NCBI GenBank assembly: GCA_964036275.1 | Contig: OZ038435.1 | Coordinates: 23,046,559 to 23,110,558, forward strand | From: Litoditis marina | Taxonomy: Eukaryota; Nematoda; Chromadorea; Rhabditida; Rhabditidae | Length of the DNA: 64,000 nt | Reading direction: 5' to 3' | Shown: positions 1-10,875 of the stretch, one piece after another | How the letters are laid out: every line of letters begins with the position of its first letter | Position numbering within the stretch: the first letter of the stretch is position 1 | Notes under the pieces: model-generated | Seen by the model: the letters and a program-made list of their open reading frames with translations, nothing else | Databases searched by the model: none | What the model was told of the DNA's origin: nothing | Program-made: the position numbers and the translations under genes

Positions 1-171
1 GAGGTTCCTCCCAATTTCCCACGAGACACGTGACTTAGTACACGCAGGGAGAACATAATTGTAATTGTCTTAACATGACCGATTTAATGTAGTAGGCCAG
101 TGTTGATAAACCATCTTATACGTTACCTTCATGAAGTAATATGTTACTCATTGAAAATAAATTGATGTCTC

Positions 172-342
172 GAGGTTCTTCCCAATTTCCCACGAGAAAC
201 GTGACTTAGTACACGCAGGGAGAACATAATTGTAATTGTCCTAACATGACCGATTTAATGTAGTAGGCCAGTGTTGATAAACCATCTTATACGTTACCTT
301 CATGAAGTTATATGTTACTCATTGAAGATAAATTGATGTCTC
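172..342 (+). repeat. Reference 171-bp monomer
   Basis: A representative unit, used here to define monomer numbering (position 1 = first g of gaggtt). It is about 37% G+C with six CpGs. Landmarks are the start box gaggttcctcccaatttccc (1-20), the acgtgac box (about 28-34), the near-invariant core agtacacgcagggagaaca (about 36-54), a second near-invariant core tgtagtaggccagtgttgat (about 88-107), the variable segment at 108-130, the ttcatgaa palindrome (about 128-135), the agtaa-tatg-ttact dyad in taat-type monomers (about 135-148) and the terminal gtctcgagg that runs into the next unit. When the tail is gtctcgagg, each junction carries a CTCGAG (XhoI) site. Confidence 0.9.
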
Positions 343-3300
343 GAGGTTCCTCCTAATTTCCCACGAGACACGTGACTTAGTACACGCAGGGAGAACATAA
401 TTGTAATTGTCTTAACATGACCGATTTAATGTAGTAGGCCAGTGTTGATAAACCATCTTATACGTTACCTTCATGAAGTAATATGTTACTCATTGAAAAT
501 AAATTGATGTCTCGAGGTTCTTCCCAATTTCCCACGAGAAACGTGACTTAGTACACGCAGGGAGAACATAATTGTAATTGTCCTAACATGACCGATTTAA
601 TGTAGTAGGCCAGTGTTGATAAACCATCTTATACGTTACCTTCATGAAGTAATATGTTCCTCATTGAAAATAAATTGATGTCTCGAGGTTCCTCCCAATT
701 TCCCACGAGAAACGTGACTTAGTACACGCAGGGAGAACATAATTGTAATTGTCTTAACATGACCGATTTAATGTAGTAGGCCAGTGTTGATAAATCTTCT
801 CTTACGTTACTTTCATGAAGTTATATGTTACTCATTGAGAATAAATTGATGTTTCAAGGTTCCTTCCAATTTCCCACGAGAAACGTGACTTAGTACACGC
901 AGGGAGAACATAATTGTAATTGTCCTAACATGACCGATTTAATGTAGTAGGCCAGTGTTGATAAACCATCTTATACGTTACCTTCATGAAGTAATATGTT
1001 CCTCATTGAAAATAAATTGATGTCTCGAGGTTCCTCCCAATTTCCCACGAGACACGTGACTTAGTACACGCAGGGAGAACATAATTGTAATTGTCTTAAC
1101 ATGACCGATTTAATGTAGTAGGCCAGTGTTGATAAATCATCTTATACGTTACCTTCATGAAGTTATATGTTACTCATTGAAAATAAATTGATGTCTCGAG
1201 GTTCCTCCCAATTTCCCACGAGAAACGTGACTTAGTACACGCAGGGAGAACATAATTGTAATTGTCTTAACATGACCGATTTAATGTAGTAGGCCAGTGT
1301 TGATAAACCATCTTATACGTTACCTTCATGAAGTAATATGTTACTCATTGAAAATAAATTGATGTCTCGAGGTTCCTCCGAATTTCCCACGAGAAACGTG
1401 ACTTAGTACACGCAGGGAGAACATAATTGTAATTGTCCTAACATGACCGATTCAATGTAGTAGGCCAGTGTTGATAAACCATCTTATACGTTACCTTCAT
1501 GAAGTAATATGTTCCTCATTGAAAATAAATTGATGTCTCGAGGTTCCTCCCAATTTTCCACGAGACACGTGACTTAGTACACGCAGGGAGAACATAATTG
1601 TAATTGTCTTAACATGACCGATTTAATGTAGTAGGCCAGTGTTGATAAATCATCTTATACGTTACCTTCATGAAGTTATATGTTACTCATTGAAAATAAA
1701 TTGATGTCTCGAGGTTCCTCCTAATTTCCCACGAGAAACGTGACTTAGTACACGCAGGGAGAACATAATTGTAATTGTCTCAACATGACCGATTTAATGT
1801 AGTAGGCCAGTGTTGATAAACCATCTTATACGTTACCTTCATGAAGTAATATGTTACTCATTGAAAATAAATTGATGTCTCGAGGTTCCTCCCAATTTCC
1901 CACGAGACACGTGACTTAGTACACGCAGGGAGAACATAATTGTAATTGTCTTAACATGACCGATTTAATGTAGTAGGCCAGTGTTGATAAATCATCTTAT
2001 ACGTTACCTTCATGAAGTTATATGTTACTCATTGAAAATAAATTGATGTCTCGAGGTTCCTCCCAATTTCCCACGAGAAACGTGACTTAGTACACGCAGG
2101 GAGAACATAATTGTAATTGTCTTAACATGACCGATTTAATGTAGTAGGCCAGTGTTGATAAACCATCTTATACGTTACCTTCATGAAGTAATATGTTACT
2201 CATTGAAAATAAATTGATGTCTCGAGGTTCCTCCGAATTTCCCACGAGAAACGTGACTTAGTACACGCAGGGAGAACATAATTGTAATTGTCCTAACATG
2301 ACCGATTTAATGTAGTAGGCCAGTGTTGATAAACCATCTTATACGTTACCTCCATGAAGTAATATGTTCCTCATTGAAAATAAATTGATGTCTCGAGGTT
2401 CCTCCCAATTTCCCACGAGACACGTGACTTAGTACACGCAGGGAGAACATAATTGTAATTGTCTTAACATGACCGATTTAATGTAGTAGGCCAGTGTTGA
2501 TAAATCATCTTATACGTTACCTTCATGAAGTTATATGTTACTCATTGAAAATAAATTGATGTCTCGAGGTTCCTCCTAATTTCCCACGAGAAACGTGACT
2601 TAGTACACGCAGGGAGAACATAATTGTAATTGTCTTAACATGACCGATTTAATGTAGTAGGCCAGTGTTGATAAACCATCTTATACGTTACCTTCATGAA
2701 GTAATATGTTACTCATTGAAAATAAATTGATGTCTCGAGGTTCCTCCCAATTTCCCACGAGAAACGTGACTTAGTACACGCAGGGAGAACATAATTGTAA
2801 TTGTCCTAACATGACCGATTTAATGTAGTAGGCCAGTGTTGATAAACCATCTTATACGTTACCTTCATGAAGTAATATGTTCCTCATTGAAAATAAATTG
2901 ATGTCTCGAGGTTCCTCCCAATTTCCCACGAGAAACGTGACTTAGTACACGCAGGGAGAACATAATTGTAATTGTCTTAACATGACCGATTTAATGTAGT
3001 AGGCCAGTGTTGATAAACCATCTTATACGTTACCTTCATGAAGTAATATGTTACTCATTGAAAATAAATTGATGTCTCGAGGTTCCTCCCAATTTCCCAC
3101 GAGAAACGTGACTTAGTACACGCAGGGAGAACATAATTGTAATTGTCTTAACATGACCGATTTAATGTAGTAGGCCAGTGTTGATAAACCATCTTATACG
3201 TTACCTTCATGAAGTAATATGTTACTCATTGAAAATAAATTGATGTTTCAAGGTTCCTCCCAATTTCCCACGAGACACGTGACTTAGTACACGCAGGGAG

Positions 3301-3653
3301 AACATAATTGTAATTGTCTAAACATGACCGATTTAATGTAGTAGGCCAGTGTTGATAAACCTTCTCTTACGTTACTTTCATGAAGTTATATGTTACTCAT
3401 TGAAAATAAATTGATGTCTCGAGGTTCCTCCCAATTTCCCACGAGACACGTGACTTAGTACACGCAGGGAGAACATAATTGTAATTGTCTTAACATGACC
3501 GATTTAATGTAGTAGGCCAGTGTTGATAAATCATCTTATACGTTACCTTCATGAAGTTATATGTTACTCATTGAAAATAAATTGATGTCTCGAGGTTCCT
3601 CCCAATTTCCCACGAGACACGTGACTTAGTACACGCAGGGAGAACATAATTGT

Positions 3654-3655
3654 AA
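3654..3655. other. Target-site duplication AA, left copy
   Basis: The uninterrupted satellite reads attgtaattgtc. Here the left flank ends in gtaa and the right flank starts with aattg (4100-4101), so AA is present twice. An untemplated or off-by-one reading with no duplication cannot be excluded for so short a sequence. Confidence 0.7.
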
Positions 3656-3684
3656 CTCTGAAGCCTGAACGCTAGTAGATACGC
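3656..3684 (+). repeat. Left terminal inverted repeat of the MITE
   Basis: 29 bp, an exact reverse complement of 4071-4099. Pairing stops at the next base inward (t versus g). Just inside, acgctag (3681-3687) repeats part of the repeat directly, and ctctgaa (3688-3694) repeats the element tip. Confidence 0.95.
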
Positions 3685-4016
3685 TAGCTCTGAAAAATAA
3701 TCTAGTAGTTTTCCAAGGTCTTACGGTATTCACGCGGCCATATGGCATATTCCCACGCTTGCGGCAATCGCGTAACCTGTACTAGATACGACACACTGGC
3801 GTTTATAGGGGAGCTGTATTCACAAAACGACAATCCATCAAATCGCGTTATTGCTTAACAACAATAGTTGTACAAAATGGCAATAAATGTATAACTATTT
3901 CGGAAGTACTTATTTTAAGTACTTTATTTTTGGTAAAAGCTTAATTTATTAAGTTTCTAAAATTTAATATGAAATTTAAGAATAACCGTTGCCCGGGTCA
4001 GTACTTCAGCTACCGT

Positions 4017-4062
4017 AACCCGAAACGCTAGTAGATTCCCTAGTTGATATCAACATCGGGTT
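4017..4062. repeat. Subterminal hairpin inside the MITE
   Basis: aacccga (4017-4023) pairs with tcgggtt (4056-4062). Between them lies a 12-bp perfect palindrome gttgatatcaac (4043-4054). The segment also contains a 13-bp copy of the inverted-repeat motif aacgctagtagat (4024-4036), which is inverted relative to the terminal copy at 4075-4087. The right end is therefore more structured than the left. Confidence 0.8.
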
Positions 4063-4070
4063 TTTTCCTC

Positions 4071-4099
4071 GCGTATCTACTAGCGTTCAGGCTTCAGAG
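4071..4099 (-). repeat. Right terminal inverted repeat of the MITE
   Basis: Exact reverse complement of 3656-3684 over 29 bases, ending cttcagag at 4099. The identity of the two ends suggests a young or recently mobilised insertion. Confidence 0.95.
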
Positions 4100-4101
4100 A
4101 A
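4100..4101. other. Target-site duplication AA, right copy
   Basis: Right partner of the AA at 3654-3655. Satellite sequence resumes here in register. Confidence 0.7.
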
Positions 4102-5599
4102 TTGTCCTAACATGACCGATTTAATGTAGTAGGCCAGTGTTGATAAACCATCTTATACGTTACCTTCATGAAGTAATATGTTACTCATTGAAAATAAATT
4201 GATGTCTCGAGGTTCCTCCCAATTTCCCACGAGACACGTGACTTAGTACACGCAGGGAGAACATAATTGTAATTGTCTAAACATGACCGATTTAATGTAG
4301 TAGGCCAGTGTTGATAAACCTTCTCTTACGTTACTTTCATGAAGTTATATGTTACTCATTGAGAATAAATTGATGTTTCAAGGTTCCTCCCAATTTCTCA
4401 CGAGAAACGTGACTTAGTACACGCAGGGAGAACATAATTGTAATTGTCTTAAAATGACCGATTTAATGTAGTAGGCCAGTGTTGATAAATCATCTTATAC
4501 GTTACCTTCATGAAGTTATATGTTACTCATTGAAAATAAATTGATGTCTCGAGGTTCCTCCCAATTTCCCACGAGACACGTGACTTAGTACACGCAGGGA
4601 GAACATAATTGTAATTGTCTAAACATGACCGATTTAATGTAGTAGGCCAGTGTTGATAAACCTTCTCTTACGTTACCTTCATGAAGTTATATGTTACTCA
4701 TTGAAAATAAATTGATGTCTCGAGGTTCCTCCCAATTTCCCACGAGAAACGTGACTTAGTACACGCAGGGAGAACATAATTGTAATTGTCTTAACATGAC
4801 CGATTTAATGTAGTAGGCCAGTGTTGATAAACCATCTTATACGTTACCTTCATGAAGTAATATGTTACTCATTGAAAATAAATTGATGTCTCGAGGTTCC
4901 TCCCAATTTCCCACGAGACACGTGACTTAGTACACGCAGGGAGAACATAATTGTAATTGTCTTAACATGACCGATTTAATGTAGTAGGCCAGTGTTGATA
5001 AATCATCTTATACGTTACCTTCATGAAGTTATATGTTACTCATTGAAAATAAATTGATGTCTCGAGGTTCCTCCCAATTTCCCACGAGAAACGTGACTTA
5101 GTACACGCAGGGAGAACATAATTGTAATTGTCTTAACATGACCGATTTAATGTAGTAGGCCAGTGTTGATAAACCATCTTATACGTTACCTTCATGAAGT
5201 AATATGTTACTCATTGAAAATAAATTGATGTCTCGAGGTTCCTCCGAATTTCCCACGAGAAACGTGACTTAGTACACGCAGGGAGAACATAATTGTAATT
5301 GTCCTAACATGACCGATTTAATGTAGTAGGCCAGTGTTGATAAACCATCTTATACGTTACCTTCATGAAGTAATATGTTCCTCATTGAAAATAAATTGAT
5401 GTCTCGAGGTTCCTCCCAATTTCCCACGAGAAACGTGACTTAGTACACGCAGGGAGAACATAATTGTAATTGTCTTAACATGACCGATTTAATGTAGTAG
5501 GCCAGTGTTGATAAATCATCTTATACGTTACCTTCATGAAGTTATATGTTACTCATTGAAAATAAATTGATGTCTCGAGGTTCCTCCTAATTTCCCACG

Positions 5600-8220
5600 A
5601 GAAACGTGACTTAGTACACGCAGGGAGACATAATTGTAATTGTCTTAACATGAACCGATTTAATGTAGTAGGCCAGTGTTGATAAACCATCTTATACGTA
5701 CCTTCATGAAGTAATATGTTACTCATTGAAAATAAATTGATGTCTCGAGGTTCCTCCAATTTCCCACGAGAAACGTGACTTAGTACACGCAGGGAGAACA
5801 TAATTGTAATTGTCCTAACATGACCGATTTAATGTAGTAGGCCAGTGTTGATAAACCATCTTATACGTTACCTTCATGAAGTAATATGTTCCTCATTGAA
5901 AATAAATTGATGTCTCGAGGTTCTTCCAATTTCCCACGAGACACGTGACTTAGTACACGCAGGGAGAACATAATTGTAATTGTCTAAACATGACCGATTT
6001 AATGTAGTAGGCCAGTGTTGATAAACCTTCTCTTACGTTACTTTCATGAAGTTATATGTTACTCATTGAGAATAAATTGATGTTTCAAGGTTCCTCCCAA
6101 TTTCCCACGAGAAACGTGACTTAGTACACGCAGGGAGAACATAATTGTAATTGTCTTAACATGACCGATTTAATGTAGTAGGCCAGTGTTGATAAACCAT
6201 CTTATACGTTACCTTCATGAAGTAATATGTTACTCATTGAAAATAAATTGATGTCTCGAGGTTCCTCCCAATTTCCCACGAGACACGTGACTTAGTACAC
6301 GCAGGAGAACATAATTGTAATTGTCTTAACATGACCGATTTAATGTAGTAGGCCAGTGTTGATAAATCATCTTATACGTTACCTTCATGAAGTTATATGT
6401 TACTCATTGAAAATAAATTGATGTCTCGAGGTTCCTCCCAATTTCCCACGAGAAACGTGACTTAGTACACGCAGGGAGAACATAATTGTAATTGTCTTAA
6501 CATGACCGATTTAATGTAGTAGGCCAGTGTTGATAAACCATCTTATACGTTACCTTCATGAAGTAATATGTTACTCATTGAAAATAAATTGATGTCTCGA
6601 GGTTCCTCCGAATTTCCCACGAGAACGTGACTTAGTACACGCAGGGAGAACATAATTGTAATTGTCTAAACATGACCGATTTAATGTAGTAGGCCAGTGT
6701 TGATAAACCTTCTCTTACGTTACTTTCATGAAGTTATATGTTACTCATTGAGAATAAATTGATGTTTCAAGTTCCTCCCAATTTCCCACGAGAAACGTGA
6801 CTTAGTACACGCAGGGAGAACATAATGTAATTGTCTTAACATGACCGATTTAATGTAGTAGGCCAGTGTTGATAAACCATCTTATACGTTACCTTCATGA
6901 AGTAATATGTTACTCATTGAAAATAAATTGATGTCTCGAGGTTCCTCCAATTTCCACGAGACACGTGACTTAGTACACGCAGGGAGAACATAATTGTAAT
7001 TGTCTTAACATGACCGATTTAATGTAGTAGGCCAGTGTTGATAAATCATCTTATACGTTACCTTCATGAAGTTATATGTTACTCATTGAAAATAAATTGA
7101 TGTCTCGAGGTTCCTCCCAATTTCCCACGAGAAACGTGACTTAGTACACGCAGGGAGAACATAATTGTAATTGTCTTAACATGACCGATTTAATGTAGTA
7201 GGCCAGTGTTGATAAACCATCTTATACGTTACCTTCATGAAGTAATATGTTACTCATTGAAAATAAATTGATGTCTCGAGGTTCCTCCGAATTTCCACGA
7301 GAAACGTGACTTAGTACACGCAGGGAGAACATAATTGTAATTGTCCTAACATGACCGATTTAATGTAGTAGGCCAGTGTTGATAAACCATCTTATACGTT
7401 ACCTTCATGAAGTAATATGTTCCTCATTGAAAATAAATTGATGTCTCGAGGTTCCTCCCAATTTCCCACGAGAAACGTGACTTAGTACACGCAGGGAGAA
7501 CATAATTGTAATTGTCTTAACATGACCGATTTAATGTAGTAGGCCAGTGTTGATAAACCATCTTATACGTTACCTTCATGAAGTAATATGTTACTCATTG
7601 AAAATAAATTGATGTCTCGAGGTTCCTCCCAATTTCCCACGAGAAACGTGACTTAGTACACGCAGGGAGAACATAATTGTAATTGTCCTAACATGACCGA
7701 TTTAATGTAGTAGGCCAGTGTTGATAAACCATCTTATACGTTACCTTCATGAAGTAATATGTTCCTCATTGAAAATAAATTGATGTCTCGAGGTTCTTCC
7801 AATTTCCACGAGACACGTGACTTAGTACACGCAGGGAGAACATAATTGTAATTGTCTAAACATGACCGATTTAATGTAGTAGGCCAGTGTTGATAAACCT
7901 TCTCTTACGTTACTTTCATGAAGTTATATGTTACTCATTGAGAATAAATTGATGTTTCAAGGTTCCTCCCAATTTCCCACGAGAACGTGACTTAGTACAC
8001 GCAGGGAGAACATAATTGTAATTGTCCTAACATGACCGATTTAATGTAGTAGGCCAGTGTTGATAAACCATCTTATACGTTACCTTCATGAAGTAATATG
8101 TTCCTCATTGAAAATAAATTGATGTCTCGAGGTTCTTCCCCAATTTCCCACGAGACACGTGACTTAGTACTCGCAGGGAGAACATAATTGTAATTGTCTA
8201 ACATGACCGATTTAATGTAG
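5600..8220. other. Tract rich in 1-bp indels (left subarray)
   Basis: Examples are gggagacataat (about 5625), catgaaccgatt (about 5650), acgtacctt (about 5697), cctccaattt (about 5755), gcaggagaac (about 6302), gagaacgtg (about 6621 and 7981), tttcaagttcc (about 6768), cataatgtaatt (about 6824), cttccccaat (about 8136) and gtctaacatg (about 8197). Nearly all are loss or gain in short homopolymers, while 1-5550 and 10050-17050 are almost clean. The pattern suggests residual long-read consensus error. Confidence 0.7.
5917..7789 (+). repeat. 11-monomer higher-order repeat, copy 1
   Basis: Runs from a cttcc-start, gagaCacg/tgtctAaac monomer to the next identical start at 7790. The order of monomer types matches 10876-12756, including an internal cctccg-start unit and a later cctccg/tgtcCtaac unit. 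It is 1873 bp rather than 1881 because of several 1-bp deletions (for example gagaacg at about 6622, tttcaagttcc at about 6770 and cataatgtaa at about 6826). Confidence 0.8.
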
Positions 8221-8240
8221 TAGGCCAGTGTTGATAAACC

Positions 8241-8266
8241 TTCTCTTACGTTATTCTCTTACGTTA
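8241..8266 (+). repeat. 13-bp local tandem duplication within a monomer
   Basis: ttctcttacgtta occurs twice in a row (8241-8253 and 8254-8266), where other monomers of this class have it once before ctttcatgaag. This lengthens the unit by 13 bp and is unique in the window. Confidence 0.9.
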
Positions 8267-10875
8267 CTTTCATGAAGTTATATGTTACTCATTGAGAATA
8301 AATTGATGTTTCAAGGTTCCTCCCAATTTCCCACGAGAAACGTGACTTAGTACACGCAGGGAGAACATAATTGTAATTGTCTTAACATGACCGATTTAAT
8401 GTAGTAGGCCAGTGTTGATAAACCATCTTATACGTTACCTTCATGAAGTAATATGTTACTCATTGAAAATAAATTGATGTCTCGAGGTTCCTCCCAATTT
8501 CCCACGAGACACGTGACTTAGTACACGCAGGGAGAACATAATTGTAATTGTCTTAACATGACCGATTTAATGTAGTAGGCCAGTGTTGATAAATCATCTT
8601 ATACGTTACCTTCATGAAGTTATATGTTACTCATTGAAAATAAATTGATGTCTCGAGGTTCCTCCCAATTTCCCACGAGAAACGTGACTTAGTACACGCA
8701 GGGAGAACATAATTGTAATTGTCTTAACATGACCGATTTAATGTAGTAGGCCAGTGTTGATAAACCATCTTATACGTTACCTTCATGAAGTAATATGTTA
8801 CTCATTGAAAATAAATTGATGTCTCGAGGTTCCTCCGAATTTTCCACGAGAAACGTGACTTAGTACACGCAGGGAGAACATAATTGTAATTGTCCTAACA
8901 TGACCGATTTAATGTAGTAGGCCAGTGTTGATAAACCATCTTATACGTTACCTTCATGAAGTAATATGTTCCTCATTGAAAATAAATTGATGTCTCGAGG
9001 TTCCTCCCAATTTCCCACGAGAAACGTGACTTAGTACACGCAGGGAGAACATAATTGTAATTGTCTTAACATGACCGATTTAATGTAGTAGGCCAGTGTT
9101 GATAAACCATCTTATACGTTACCTTCATGAAGTAATATGTTACTCATTGAAAATAAATTGATGTCTCGAGGTTCCTCCCAATTTCCCACGAGAAACGTGA
9201 CTTAGTACACGCAGGGAGAACATAATTGTAATTGTCCTAACATGACCGATTTAATGTAGTAGGCCAGTGTTGATAAACCATCTTATACGTTACCTTCATG
9301 AAGTAATATGTTCCTCATTGAAAATAAATTGATGTCTCGAGGTTCCTCCTAATTTCCCACGAGAAACGTGACTTAGTACACGCAGGGAGAACATAATTGT
9401 AATTGTCTTAACATGACCGATTTAATGTAGTAGGCCAGTGTTGATAAACCATCTTATACGTTACCTTCATGAAGTAATATGTTACTCATTGAAAATAAAT
9501 TGATGTCTCGAGGTTCCTCCCAATTTCCCACGAGAAACGTGACTTAGTACACGCAGGGAGAACATAATTGTAATTGTCCTAACATGACCGATTTAATGTA
9601 GTAGGCCAGTGTTGATAACCATCTTATACGTTACCTTCATGAAGTAATATGTTCCTCATTGAAAATAAATTGATGTCTCGAGGTTCTTCCCAATTTCCCA
9701 CGAGACACGTGACTTAGTACACGCAGGGAGAACATAATTGTAATTGTCTAAACATGACCGATTTAATGTAGTAGGCCAGTGTTGATAAACCTTCTCTTAC
9801 GTTACTTTCATGAAGTTATATGTTACTCATTGAGAATAAATTGATGTTTCAAGGTTCCTCCCAATTTCCCACGAGAAACGTGACTTAGTACACGCAGGGA
9901 GAACATAATTGTAATTGTCTTAACATGACCGATTTAATGTAGTAGGCCAGTGTTGATAAACCATCTTATACGTTACCTTCATGAAGTAATATGTTACTCA
10001 TTGAAAATAAATTGATGTCTCGAGGTTCCTCCCAATTCCCACGAGACACGTGACTTAGTACACGCAGGGAGAACATAATTGTAATTGTCTTAACATGACC
10101 GATTTAATGTAGTAGGCCAGTGTTGATAAATCATCTTATACGTTACCTTCATGAAGTTATATGTTACTCATTGAAAATAAATTGATGTCTCGAGGTTCCT
10201 CCCAATTTCCCACGAGAAACGTGACTTAGTACACGCAGGGAGAACATAATTGTAATTGTCTTAACATGACCGATTTAATGTAGTAGGCCAGTGTTGATAA
10301 ACCATCTTATACGTTACCTTCATGAAGTAATATGTTCCTCATTGAAAATAAATTGATGTCTCGAGGTTCCTCCCAATTTCCCACGAGACACGTGACTTAG
10401 TACACGCAGGGAGAACATAATTGTAATTGTCTTAACATGACCGATTTAATGTAGTAGGCCAGTGTTGATAAATCATCTTATACGTTACCTTCATGAAGTT
10501 ATATGTTACTCATTGAAAATAAATTGATGTCTCGAGGTTCCTCCTAATTTCCCACGAGAAACGTGACTTAGTACACGCAGGGAGAACATAATTGTAATTG
10601 TCTTAACATGACCGATTTAATGTAGTAGGCCAGTGTTGATAAACCATCTTATACGTTACCTTCATGAAGTAATATGTTACTCATTGAAAATAAATTGATG
10701 TCTCGAGGTTCCTCCCAATTTCCCACGAGAAACGTGACTTAGTACACGCAGGGAGAACATAATTGTAATTGTCCTAACATGACCGATTTAATGTAGTAGG
10801 CCAGTGTTGATAAACCATCTTATACGTTACCTTCATGAAGTAATATGTTCCTCATTGAAAATAAATTGATGTCTC

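Larger units (their letters stand above)
1..3655 (+). repeat. 171-bp satellite array, left subarray, part upstream of the MITE
   Basis: Tandem copies start with gaggttcctccc at 1, 172, 343, 514 and so on. The monomer at 3592 is exactly 21 x 171 bases after the first, so there is no net indel over 3.6 kb. All copies are in the same orientation. Monomers differ mainly at a few linked sites: cctccc, cttccc, cctcct or cctccg at the start; gagaCacg versus gagaAacg at about position 26; tgtcTtaac, tgtcCtaac or tgtctAaac at about 70; accatcttata, atcatcttata or ccttctctta at about 110; gaagtaat versus gaagttat at about 134; gttActc versus gttCctc at about 145. No coding capacity is apparent. The family is unrecognised. 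The last monomer (from 3592) is interrupted after its position 64 by the transposon. Confidence 0.98.
3656..4099. mobile_element. 444-bp MITE-like non-autonomous DNA transposon
   Basis: The sequence departs abruptly from the satellite after tgtaa at 3655 and returns to it at 4100. The insert is bounded by a perfect 29-bp terminal inverted repeat beginning CTCTGAAGCCTGAACGCTAG. Removing the 444 bp plus one AA restores an intact monomer: the distance between flanking monomer starts (3592 and 4209) is 617 = 171 + 444 + 2. This implies a 2-bp AA target-site duplication. There is no open reading frame of useful length, so it must be mobilised in trans. The interior is AT-rich with palindromes. The superfamily is not assigned: a 2-bp, non-TA duplication and a CTCTG tip do not match a superfamily I can name with confidence. 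It is the only copy in the window. Confidence 0.93.

Noticed and set aside
3850..3970. Promoter or coding remnant inside the MITE
   Set aside because: It is only AT-rich sequence with aagtactt palindromes repeated twice. No reading frame or recognisable promoter pair stands out.
3656..4099. Tc1/mariner-type MITE (TA target)
   Set aside because: The duplicated dinucleotide is AA, and the only nearby TA (3653-3654) does not border the inverted repeats on both sides.
5553..5801. Minus-strand ORF of 82 aa (MFSLRVLSHVSRGK...), with similar ORFs at many other places
   Set aside because: It is antisense translation of the satellite. Because 171 = 57 codons, the frame carries over from one monomer to the next and the same peptide recurs wherever indels remove a stop. 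There is no start context, no domain and no conservation beyond the repeat.
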